A stretch of DNA of 64,000 bases. It comes from JASHPR01 sp963749145 (GTDB lineage: Bacteria > Actinomycetota > Actinomycetes > Streptosporangiales > Streptosporangiaceae). Positions 8,187 to 15,788 of the stretch are shown piece after piece; the first letter of the stretch is position 1, and each line of letters starts with the position of its first letter. A program made the position numbers and the translations under genes. The DNA lies in the NCBI GenBank assembly GCA_963749145.1, contig CAVVLN010000004.1, positions 1,674,001 to 1,738,000 of the forward strand. The letters are read 5' to 3'. Under the pieces are notes generated by a model that ran no database searches, was not told the DNA's origin, and saw nothing but the letters and a program-made list of their open reading frames with translations.

Positions 8187-9923
8187 ATGAACGACCAGCA
8201 CCCCAGCGCCAAGGCACACGCCGGCAGCCGAGACGGCGTCATCGTCGTCGGCGCCGGCCCGGTCGGCTGCACCGCGGCCCTCCTGCTCGCCGACCAAGGC
8301 GTGCCCGTTACCCTGCTGGAACGCCACCCCCAGCCCCATCCGTTGCCGCGCGCCGTCCACCTCGATGACGAAGTCGCCCGGACCCTGTACCGCGCCGGCG
8401 TCAGCGAGGAATTCCTGGCTCGGTCCCGGTCGTGCAGCGGGCTGCGCCTGCTCGACGCCGGCCACCACGTCATGGCCGAGTTCCGCCGCGAGCACGAGAT
8501 CGGCACCCACGGCTTCCCGCAGGCGAACATGTTCCACCAGCCCGACCTGGAAGACCTGCTGTTCGCCCGGGTCGGGCGGCACCCGCTGATCGACTTTCAC
8601 CGTGGCGCCGAGGTCACCGGGATGGACGGCACCTTCGGCCCGCTCACCGGCGGCCCGGTTGAGGTCCGCGCCGAGCTCGCACCGGACGGGTCCGAGCAAA
8701 CGTTCACCGGGCGCCTGGTGCTCGGCTGCGACGGCGCCAACAGCACGATCCGGGACCTGTCCGGGATCACCATGGAAGACCTCGGGTTCACCGAGCGCTG
8801 GCTCGTGATCGATATCCGGTCCGAGAAGCTCCTCGACACCTGGGACGGCGTGGAGCAGATCTGCGACCCCGCCCGGGCCGCCACCTTCATGCAGGTCACC
8901 GGCCACCGCTACCGGTGGGAGTTCCAGCTGCACGACGGCGACGACGAGGCCGGCATGACCACCCCAGACGCCCTCGGCAGGCTCCTGGAACCCTGGACCG
9001 GGCGCCGGGACCTGGACGGCCTGGAGATCATCCGCAGCGCCACCTACACGTTCCGGGCCCGGCTGGCATCCCGCTTCCAGGCCGGGCGCATTTTCCTCCT
9101 CGGCGACGCCGCCCACCTCACCCCGCCGTTCATCGGCCAGGGCCTGGCGGCAGGGCTCCGCGACGCAGACAACCTCGCCTGGAAGATCGCACACGTGCTG
9201 GCCGGCCAGGCCGGCGAGGCCCTGCTCGCCACCTACGACACCGAACGCCGCCCCCACGCCCGCGCCATGATCAAGAAGGCGATCCGGATCGGCTGGGCGA
9301 TGACCGGCGGTCAGGACCGGGCCGCGGTGGTCCGCAGGATCGCCCTGGCCGCAGCCGTCCGCAGCGACCGTGCCTGCGAGGTCATAGCGTCCACCGCCAC
9401 CCCACGGCTGAAGACCGGGGCCCTGCAACAGCGCCCGCCGCTCCTGAGGCCCTGCACACCCGCCACGGTGCGGCCCGGCGGCCTGATCGCCAACCCGCTC
9501 GTGTCGATCCGTGCCGACGTGCCGATCGGTGACAGCGCCTGTGCCGGTGAGGGCACGCCGGTCCGGCTGGATGCGGTGCTGAGCGGACGCACGGCCGTGC
9601 TGACCGCGGGGCAGCCCAGCGCGGAACTGGTGGACCTGTGCCGCCGCCACCGTCTCCTCCTGGTGAAGGTCAGCGACACGGCTGGCTCAGCACCGGGTGC
9701 GGGCGCGCCGGCTGGTGGCTGGGCCGAGGTCTGCCTTGACGACGGCGGCGGGGCCGCCTGCTTCCAGGCGCTGACCCGCGGCCCGGGGCTGACAATCATC
9801 GTGCGGCCCGACCGGGTCATCGCCGCCGTGGCCACCCGGGGCCGGCTGCCGCGCCTGCCCTGGAGCGTCCCGGCCGCTCCTGTTCCGCGCGCCAGCCAGA
9901 TGATCCCCCGTCCCGCGACGTAA
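8187..9923 (+). CDS. FAD-dependent aromatic monooxygenase (MhpA-like hydroxylase)
   Basis: This 578-residue class A flavoprotein hydroxylase has GxGxxG in VVGAGPVGCTAALLLADQG (residues about 19-37), the DG motif LGCDGANSTIR and the GD motif FLLGDAAHLTPPFIGQGL. It also has the LAWKIAHVLAG helix seen in 3-(3-hydroxyphenyl)propionate hydroxylases (MhpA). A C-terminal thioredoxin-like region (about 470-560) is also typical. It would use NAD(P)H and O2 to ortho-hydroxylate a phenolic acid to the catechol used by the VOC dioxygenase. The ATG at 8187 follows AGAGGGG, 54 bases after the ligase, so it probably shares one transcript. The exact substrate is unknown. Confidence 0.9.
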   Translation: MNDQHPSAKAHAGSRDGVIVVGAGPVGCTAALLLADQGVPVTLLERHPQPHPLPRAVHLDDEVARTLYRAGVSEEFLARSRSCSGLRLLDAGHHVMAEFRREHEIGTHGFPQANMFHQPDLEDLLFARVGRHPLIDFHRGAEVTGMDGTFGPLTGGPVEVRAELAPDGSEQTFTGRLVLGCDGANSTIRDLSGITMEDLGFTERWLVIDIRSEKLLDTWDGVEQICDPARAATFMQVTGHRYRWEFQLHDGDDEAGMTTPDALGRLLEPWTGRRDLDGLEIIRSATYTFRARLASRFQAGRIFLLGDAAHLTPPFIGQGLAAGLRDADNLAWKIAHVLAGQAGEALLATYDTERRPHARAMIKKAIRIGWAMTGGQDRAAVVRRIALAAAVRSDRACEVIASTATPRLKTGALQQRPPLLRPCTPATVRPGGLIANPLVSIRADVPIGDSACAGEGTPVRLDAVLSGRTAVLTAGQPSAELVDLCRRHRLLLVKVSDTAGSAPGAGAPAGGWAEVCLDDGGGAACFQALTRGPGLTIIVRPDRVIAAVATRGRLPRLPWSVPAAPVPRASQMIPRPAT

Positions 9924-9960
9924 TCAACCCCCTGTCCCGACTACTCAACGGAGGCTTACC

Positions 9961-10302
9961 ATGTTCACCGCCCTGTCGCTCCTGCTCGCTGCGGCCTGCC
10001 TGCTCCCGGGTTCGGCCAAGCTGCTGGGCCACCCGAAGATGCAGAAGTCCGCCGCTCACTTCGGCATCCCCTGGCGCCGCTACCGGCTCATAGGGGTCGC
10101 CGAGGTGGCCGCCGGCGCAGGCGTCCTGATCGGCCTGTGGTGGCATCCCCTCGGCGTGGCCGCGGCCGCGGGGATGGCCGTGCTGCTGATCGGTGCCCTG
10201 ATCACCCACCGGCGGGCGCTGGACTCCGCGAAGGAGATGGCACTCGCGCTGCTCGCCCTCGCCATCACCCTCGCCTACCTGGCCACCGCCCTCACCAGCT
10301 GA
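9961..10302 (+). CDS. DoxX family membrane protein
   Basis: This 113-residue protein has four hydrophobic segments (starting LSLLLAAACLLPGSAKLL), the GSAKL motif in helix 1 and the GVAEVAAGAGVLIGL segment in helix 2, all typical of small DoxX-like proteins. The ATG has GGAGG upstream, 37 bases after the hydroxylase stop, so it is the last gene of the aromatic operon. DoxX-like proteins are often co-transcribed with oxidoreductases and linked to redox tasks, but their mechanism is not established. Confidence 0.8.
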   Translation: MFTALSLLLAAACLLPGSAKLLGHPKMQKSAAHFGIPWRRYRLIGVAEVAAGAGVLIGLWWHPLGVAAAAGMAVLLIGALITHRRALDSAKEMALALLALAITLAYLATALTS

Positions 10303-10389
10303 GCGTTACCCACCCACCCTCGCGGCAGCGTCCCGGCCCTCCGGCGCTTGTATGACGGTCTGTTCGCGAGGTAGCCGGGTCTGGCGGAG

Positions 10390-10947
10390 TTAGCGGAACA
10401 GCCCAGAGATGAGGTTGACCGAGCCTGCGACGATGACCACGCCGAACACATACGACAGGACGGCGTGGGCGAGCACGGTGCGCCGGATCTGGGATCGCGC
10501 AGCGTGGTGTCGGACACCTGGTAGGTCATGCCGATCGTGAAGGCGACGTAGGCGAAGTCGCGGTAGCCGGGCTGTTGCTGCCTGTCCTCGGCGCCGAAGG
10601 CGATGCCGCCGGGCTTGGATCGGAAATACTGGTCGGCGTAACGCAGGGTGTAGACGGTGTTTATCAAGGTCCATGACAAAACGACGGTCAGCACGGCGGC
10701 GCCGATAAGGAGCACCCGCAGAGCGCCGCTGTGCTGCTCCGCGAGGTGTAGCGCGTAACCCGCTCCCAGCAGGCTGACGACGCTGGCCCCGACCAGCAGC
10801 GCCCTGGCCGAGCCTTCGGTTTGGTCTTCCCGCGCGGCGAACTGCGGCGCGCGTGAGCTGTCAGCTCGAACAATGATCGGCCAGGCGGCCAGGAGGAAGG
10901 TGAGCGCGGCGTCGTCCCAGCCGCCGGTCAGTGCCAGCGCCCACGGA
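10390..10947 (-). pseudogene. DUF1345 membrane protein, 5'-truncated and frameshifted
   Basis: On the minus strand an uninterrupted frame from about 10947 gives ALTGGWDDAALTFLLAAWP, then two membrane helices, then the DUF1345 hallmark LINTVYTLRYADQYF and DFAYVAFTIGMTYQVSDT. Near 10490, after TTLRDP, the frame breaks. The conserved end (RRTVLAHAVLSYVFG... ISGLFR) continues in another frame to 10390. The first helix and the start codon are missing. The 5' edge coincides with the truncated 3' end of the gene at 10928-11173, so a deletion seems to have joined the two genes. Confidence 0.7.
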
Positions 10948-11173
10948 CGGGAACGCCGAGCGCGGCCATAACCTCCAGCAGCGCGGCACGATCCTGGGCG
11001 ACCTCAGCGGCGAAACGCTGCAGCGCGCCGCCGTCCGGGTCGCCGCCGCGCCTTGCCACACGCCGGGCCAGCTCGGCCCCGCCGGTCGCACCCGCAAGAT
11101 GATCGTTGAGATAGATGCCCAGCAGCTCAGGCTCAGACCACCCGGTGCCTGCCGTCGTGCCTGCCTTGGCCAT
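10928..11173 (-). pseudogene. Conserved actinobacterial helical protein, N-terminal half only
   Basis: These 81 residues start MAKAGTTAGTGWSEPELLG and run LLGIYLNDHLAGATGGAEL to MAALGVPVRGRWH, then stop. As I recall, similar four-helix proteins in actinomycetes are about 160 residues long and continue well past this point. Here the frame ends exactly where DUF1345 sequence begins. The start is sound (ATG at 11173, GGAGGAG upstream), so a shortened peptide may still be made. Classed as truncated. Confidence 0.55.
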
Positions 11174-11497
11174 GACTCCTCCACGTCAGACGCCAACCGT
11201 TCCCCGTACTGCCCCCCACGTCCCCCGTACTGCCCCCCACGCCCGGCCTATGCATCGACAGGTACACGCGCCCCGCGCACGCGTCGGGCCCGGACGTAGC
11301 CGCGGCCGACCGGAAAAAACGCAGTCGTGCCGTCAGGCTCGCTGGCCTGTGAGGGGTTCGGGCACCGGTCAGCCTGCCGGTCTGCCGTCGGGCTGTCCGG
11401 ACCCCAGCGGGAAGCCCGCCACGACGGCCCCTCTCGGCCGTGCATACGTCGCAACGACACGCGGCTCCGCCGTCTGCGCTGGGCGAGCCCATGCCCG
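11174..11497. other. Intergenic stretch with a two-copy 21-base repeat
   Basis: No gene is supported here. Positions 11202-11241 hold about two copies of a 21-base unit containing CCCCGTACTGCCCCCCACG. The rest lacks coding bias or recognisable protein fragments. Confidence 0.5.
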
Positions 11498-11998
11498 TCA
11501 GGGGATGATGGCGTCGACCGTCTTCTTCAGCGCACTCGGCTGGGCAGGCGACCTGGGCGCTTTCTTCCGGGCCCGCTCGAGCTTGGCCCCGAGTTCCTGC
11601 AGCTGTTTACGGCCGAGGCCGGCCCGCACCTTGGGGAACCAGTCCTGTTCTTCCTCCTCGATGTGATGCGTGACGTTCTCGATCAGCACCGAGGCCTTGG
11701 CATCGAAGCGCTCGGCCCCGGCCGGCATGCCCGCCAGCTCCATGCACAAGACGTCGGCCACGTGATGTTCCTCGTAGGACTCCAGCACGTCGTCCTTGAG
11801 GTCGGGAAGCAGCGCGCAGACCTCGGGATACATCACCTCATTCTCGATGTAGGTGTGCACGGTGAGCAGTTCGATGATCTGCCCAACGATCTTGGCTTTT
11901 TTCTTGACCGCCCTGTCACCGGCGGCTTGGAACTTCCGGAACAGGTTGCGGATGTCCTTGTGATCGGCCTTCAGCACGACGATGGCATCAGATGACAT
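11498..11998 (-). CDS. Hemerythrin HHE cation-binding domain protein
   Basis: This 166-residue protein has the full HHE pattern for a di-iron four-helix bundle. It has H in LKADHKDIR, H and E in LTVHTYIENEVMYPE, H in ESYEEHHVAD, and the final H...E in VTHHIEEEEQDWFP. Such proteins bind O2 or sense iron, oxygen or nitric oxide. The C-terminal 35 residues are Lys/Arg/Pro-rich and carry no signature. The ATG at 11998 is preceded by GGGAGGAG. It stands alone, so no partner can be proposed. Confidence 0.9.
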   Translation of the reverse strand: MSSDAIVVLKADHKDIRNLFRKFQAAGDRAVKKKAKIVGQIIELLTVHTYIENEVMYPEVCALLPDLKDDVLESYEEHHVADVLCMELAGMPAGAERFDAKASVLIENVTHHIEEEEQDWFPKVRAGLGRKQLQELGAKLERARKKAPRSPAQPSALKKTVDAIIP

Positions 11999-12495
11999 GC
12001 TGCTCCTCCCGGCTCGTTGGGTGTCCGGCGGTGGTTACCCGCCAGCCCTGCCGGCAAACCCCCGGCGCCAGGCCCACGCCCGGGGTTGAGCGCGGCGGCA
12101 ACGGCGGCCGGGTCGTCTGGGCTGTGCCGGCTGCGACAAGGCATCGGCGAGACGCGGATAACGGACCGGGCGGATAGGGCTACCCAGATGCGCCCAGGAG
12201 CCTTGGCGCACCGAGTTGGTCGTCCTGGGTGCCACTACCGTCGCCGCCGAGAGTGATCCAGCGCGCAAATAATCAAGCGATCTGGCGTATCCAACTGTCC
12301 AAGATCGACGTCTCTGGTAGCCGACGCAGGCTGCTGATCCGCCGGACGTTAGCACTGCTAACGAGTTTGCGGGGAGCCAGGTTGGGAGCCAACCGCGGCA
12401 GGCATGCAGCGACGTCCAGCGACGTCCAGCGACTGTCATCGCAGGTCAATCTCCCAGTGTGCGATGCCTAGCCATGCCGGGCGATCGCCCGGGTC
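11999..12495. other. Non-coding stretch before the tRNA remnant
   Basis: No convincing gene is seen. A short direct repeat GCGACGTCCA occurs about two and a half times near 12409-12432. The GC content is lower and codon bias absent, as expected for the junction zone of an inserted island. Confidence 0.4.
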
Positions 12496-12540
12496 TCCTT
12501 CGCATCGAGGGGGTCAGGGGTTCAAATCCCCTCAGCTCCA
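12496..12540 (+). tRNA. 3' half of a tRNA-Ala(CGC) gene, probable integration scar
   Basis: The sequence contains an anticodon-like loop TTCGCAT (anticodon CGC), a perfect T-arm (AGGGG TTCAAAT CCCCT) and the acceptor 3' strand CAGCTCCA. These are the last ~45 bases of a typical alanine tRNA. The expected 5' half (GGAGCTG... D-arm) is absent upstream, and the anticodon stem has one C-C mismatch. A 3' tRNA half without its 5' half is the usual scar left when an element integrates by tRNA-end recombination. It marks the left edge of a defence island. Confidence 0.65.
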
Positions 12541-12723
12541 CGCAGTGGATCTGGTCTCTGACCAGGTCAGAAGCTCGTTCCTTGGGCCCCAGCCTACTTT
12601 CCTGGCAATCCGGTAATCTGCTTCCCGCAAGGGAAATGCGGCCCGACGGGCTTCCGCCGATGCTCTCTGATCGCGGACACGCCCCCACCCGCACGAATTC
12701 TTCGTGCTGCCTGGGGGAAGTCC

Positions 12724-14670
12724 GTGACGGGGTTACGGGTCTCTGCTGCGAGCCTGGTGGGCTCGGCCATGGAACGACAGATCGCCGGAATCATCGCCGA
12801 CCACCTGCGGGCGACGACGGGGCGGTCGCCATCGGAGTCGGAGCGCAAGTCCTGGCGGCGCAGCCTCCCGATACTGGCCCACGACCTCGTGGAGGCCGGT
12901 CTCGGCGAGATCGAGATGCTGATCGAGTACCAGCTTCCGCTCACGAGCAAGCGGGCCGACGTCGTGCTTGCGGGCGTCGACCGGCGCACCGGCGGCGATG
13001 CGTACGTAGTCGTCGAGCTCAAGCAGTGGAGCCAGGCCGAGCTGTATGAGGGCAACGAACGGCTGGTCGTGGTCGAGGGGATGCACCGCGAACTCGAGCA
13101 TCCGCTGCTCCAGGTGCAAGGCTATTGCGATTACATCGCCGACTTCGTGGCTTCCCTGCACGGGAACAATAACGCGGTACGCGGCGTCGCGTACCTCCAC
13201 AATGCCGCCGACCTTGATGTGGACGACCTCTTTGAATTGGCAACGACCGAAAGAACCAGGCTTTTTACCAAGAGCAGACGAGGCGCCTTTCTTGAATATC
13301 TGAGCGACGAGTTCGCGCCGGATCGCGGGGCCGGGGCCGCCGACCGGCTGCTGACGAGCGCAGTACGCCCGTCCAAGCAGCTGCTCAAGCTGGCAGCGGC
13401 CGAGATCAAGGACCGTGAGCAATTCATCCTGCTCGCCGAGCAGCGGCTAGCGTATGAAATTGTGCTGCATGTGGTCGGGAAGGCCCAGCATTCGGATGCC
13501 AAGGAGGTCGTCATCGTTACCGGCGGCCCGGGAAGCGGAAAAAGCGTCATCGCATTGTCTCTGCTCGGTGAGCTGTACCGACAAGGCTATTCAGCATTGC
13601 ACGCGACCGGCTCCCGGTCCTTTACGCAGACGATGCGGCGCTATGTGGGCCGCGGTGCTCCCAGGGTCAAGAACCTGTTCAAGTATTTCAACAGCTTTAT
13701 GGATGCCCAGCCAAATGACGTGGAAGTACTGATCTGCGATGAGGCCCACCGTATCCGGGAAACGTCCGCCAACCGCTACACCAGAGCCGCACAGCGAACC
13801 GGGCGCATGCAGGTTGACGAACTCATCGCGGCGGCAAGGGTGCCTGTCTTCCTGCTCGACGAGCACCAGGTGGTGAAACCCGGCGAGATCGGAACGGTAG
13901 AGGCCATCAAGTCACACGCGTCGTCTCTGAAATTCCGCGTCCATCACGTTCCGCTCGACGAGCAGTTCCGGTGCGGCGGCAGCCGGAAGTACGAAAAGTG
14001 GGTGTTGCGGCTGCTCGGCCTCGAATCCGGTGATCCTGAAACCTGGACCGGCGACGACCATTTCGAGATCACGCTCGCTGAGTCGCCCTGGGAAATGGAG
14101 AACATCCTGCGCGGCAAGCTTGAGGAAGACTATTCGGCGCGGATATCCGCCGGATACTGCTGGCCATGGAGCGATCCCCGCCCCGATGGCAGCCTCGTCA
14201 GCGACGTACGCGTCGGCGACTGGGCCAGGCCCTGGAACGTAAAAGGCGACCGAGCGGTCGGCACCGCTCCGCCCAGCGCGCTCTGGGCGACCATGAACGG
14301 CGGCTTCGACCAGGTCGGCTGCGTCTACACCGCCCAAGGATTCGAATACGACTGGTCTGGCGTCATCCTCGGCCCCGATCTAGTCGCCCGCCACGGCCGT
14401 ATCATCACCGTGCGGGAGGCCAACAAAGACCCGGAATTCAACAAGCGGTCGGTCACCGACCTGCAGTACGACCGGCACATCCGCAACATCTACAAGGTAC
14501 TGTTCACTCGCGGCATGGTCGGCACAGTCGTCTATGCCACCGATCCGCAGACCCAGGAGTTCCTCGCCGAACTGATCGAAACGACGATTGACCAGCGGGC
14601 CGGGCACCGGAAGCTCGGCCGAGCCGAAGCGGAGGAGAGTGGCTGGAGCAGCAGCCAGCGCTCAAGCTGA
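12724..14670 (+). CDS. PD-(D/E)xK nuclease-DUF2075 (Schlafen-3-like) helicase fusion
   Basis: This 648-residue protein starts at GTG 12724 (GGGGGAA upstream). Residues about 60-105 form a probable PD-(D/E)xK nuclease core: D79 in RADVVLAG and E98-x-K100 in VVVELKQW. The helicase part has Walker A GGPGSGKS (267-274), Walker B ICDEAHR (DEAH at 339-342), an arginine-rich motif DEQFRCGG, and a final YTAQGFEYDWSGVILGP and LFTRGMVGTVVY. These are the hallmarks of DUF2075 helicases. Such fusions are thought to act on foreign nucleic acid. It directly follows a tRNA-Ala scar and precedes toxin-antitoxin genes, so a defence role is likely but inferred. Confidence 0.85.
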   Translation: MTGLRVSAASLVGSAMERQIAGIIADHLRATTGRSPSESERKSWRRSLPILAHDLVEAGLGEIEMLIEYQLPLTSKRADVVLAGVDRRTGGDAYVVVELKQWSQAELYEGNERLVVVEGMHRELEHPLLQVQGYCDYIADFVASLHGNNNAVRGVAYLHNAADLDVDDLFELATTERTRLFTKSRRGAFLEYLSDEFAPDRGAGAADRLLTSAVRPSKQLLKLAAAEIKDREQFILLAEQRLAYEIVLHVVGKAQHSDAKEVVIVTGGPGSGKSVIALSLLGELYRQGYSALHATGSRSFTQTMRRYVGRGAPRVKNLFKYFNSFMDAQPNDVEVLICDEAHRIRETSANRYTRAAQRTGRMQVDELIAAARVPVFLLDEHQVVKPGEIGTVEAIKSHASSLKFRVHHVPLDEQFRCGGSRKYEKWVLRLLGLESGDPETWTGDDHFEITLAESPWEMENILRGKLEEDYSARISAGYCWPWSDPRPDGSLVSDVRVGDWARPWNVKGDRAVGTAPPSALWATMNGGFDQVGCVYTAQGFEYDWSGVILGPDLVARHGRIITVREANKDPEFNKRSVTDLQYDRHIRNIYKVLFTRGMVGTVVYATDPQTQEFLAELIETTIDQRAGHRKLGRAEAEESGWSSSQRSS

Positions 14671-14765
14671 CCCACAAATAGAGGTCGGACCCTACCGCTC
14701 GACGGCAGCGAGCACAGCCGGACCGTCTGGTTCGAACTGCACTGAAAGCCGCCCCGACTCGCCAC

Positions 14766-14795
14766 TTGACACTTCGGATAACTCGTAGATATATT
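14766..14795 (+). promoter_or_regulatory. Promoter of the MNT/HEPN genes, probably giving a leaderless mRNA
   Basis: TTGACA at 14766-14771 and TATATT at 14790-14795 are spaced 18 bases apart. The expected transcription start falls on or next to the ATG at 14802, and no ribosome site precedes that codon. A leaderless transcript fits both facts. Confidence 0.55.
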
Positions 14796-14801
14796 CAGGT
14801 C

Positions 14802-15425
14802 ATGCGAAGCGCTGCACCGGCGCTCCTGCCCGTGTTCCGGTCCCAGCTGCAGGCTGACATCCTCGCCGCGCTCCTGCTCGACCCGGGCCGCGAGTACAGC
14901 ATGACCGACCTGGCACAGCGCTTCGGCGCTCCCCTCAGCACGGTACACGGCGAGGTCGGGCGCCTCACCGAAGCCGGGCTCCTGAGCAGACGCAATGTCG
15001 GGCGCTCGGCGATGATCCGGGCCAACTCGGCCAACCGCCTCATCGAGCCGCTGACCGAGCTGTTGCTCTTGTCCTGGGGGCCATTGCAGGTCATCGCCGA
15101 TGAATTCGAAGCGCTAGACGGCGCAAAACAGGTGCTGATCTTCGGTTCCTGGGCCGCGCGGTACCACCAGCGGCACGGGCCGCCACCCCATGACCTGGAC
15201 GTCCTCGTCGTCGGGCAGCCCGCGCGGCAGGCTGTCTACGACGCAGCCGACCGAGCCCAGCAGCGGCTGGGGATGCCCGTCAACCCGGTGATCCGGACCG
15301 GTGATGCATGGCGCCAGGCCGCCGACCCTCTTGTCCAGCAGATCCAGTCCCGCCCGCTGGTGACAGTCCTCGAACCCGATGTGGATACCGGCGGCGAGTC
15401 AGCAAACCCGGGAGTCCGACGATGA
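14802..15425 (+). CDS. HTH-nucleotidyltransferase (MNT) antitoxin of an MNT/HEPN pair
   Basis: This 207-residue protein has two parts. Residues about 5-70 are a winged helix (YSMTDLAQRFGAPLSTVHGEV), as in ArsR-like regulators. Residues about 100-150 have the minimal nucleotidyltransferase motif GSWAARYHQRHGPPPHDLDV, i.e. GS-W followed by D-x-D. MNT antitoxins neutralise HEPN ribonuclease partners by transferring AMP or by binding. The gene overlaps the HEPN-like fragment by ATGA, the usual layout. The ATG at 14802 is chosen over the upstream TTG because the promoter -10 ends seven bases before it. Confidence 0.8.
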   Translation: MRSAAPALLPVFRSQLQADILAALLLDPGREYSMTDLAQRFGAPLSTVHGEVGRLTEAGLLSRRNVGRSAMIRANSANRLIEPLTELLLLSWGPLQVIADEFEALDGAKQVLIFGSWAARYHQRHGPPPHDLDVLVVGQPARQAVYDAADRAQQRLGMPVNPVIRTGDAWRQAADPLVQQIQSRPLVTVLEPDVDTGGESANPGVRR

Positions 15426-15640
15426 CTAGGTGGGCACGAGGCGAGGCAGAAGTAGAGCAACTCCTCGGCCGCAGCGAGCTAGAAGCTGTCGCGGGTGCCG
15501 CGGCTGACGGCGCCCCGTTGCTCGCACAGGCTCGCCGGACAGCAGCCACCGCCGCCGCCCAGCCGAACGGCCAGACCTCGAACCCGAGCGCGTCGAGCAC
15601 CTCGGACAGCGCGGTGTTCATGGCGTCATGCGCGCCCTGA
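15422..15640 (+). pseudogene. HEPN-type toxin, 3'-truncated
   Basis: The first ~43 codons (MTRWARGEAEVEQLLGRSEL, then GAAADGAPLLAQARRTAAT) resemble the N-terminal helix pair of actinobacterial HEPN toxins that partner MNT antitoxins. After about 15550 the similarity stops. The remaining residues are low-complexity, and the conserved R-x4-6-H active site never appears. The toxin has therefore lost its catalytic half. Sequence from 15550 to 15788 shows short GC3-biased stretches on both strands that I cannot assign. Confidence 0.55.
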
Positions 15641-15788
15641 TACTCCCGCCACCGGTCCCAGTCGAGCGAGTTCCTGGAGTGGCACCTTGACGAGGTGTAC
15701 AAGGGCGTCCACCGGCGTTACCAGGTCGAGGCAAAAGGACGGGCGCCCTCCAACGTAATCGCACGCCAGCGCCCCACCCGGTACTGGT

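Noticed and set aside
5877..9650. A 1257-codon open frame on the minus strand across the aromatic operon
   Set aside because: It is exactly antisense to four well-supported genes, has Gly/Arg/Gln/Val-rich composition typical of GC-rich shadow frames and matches no family.
11202..11241. Two-copy repeat considered as a CRISPR piece
   Set aside because: Only two adjacent copies with no spacer; no cas genes in the window.
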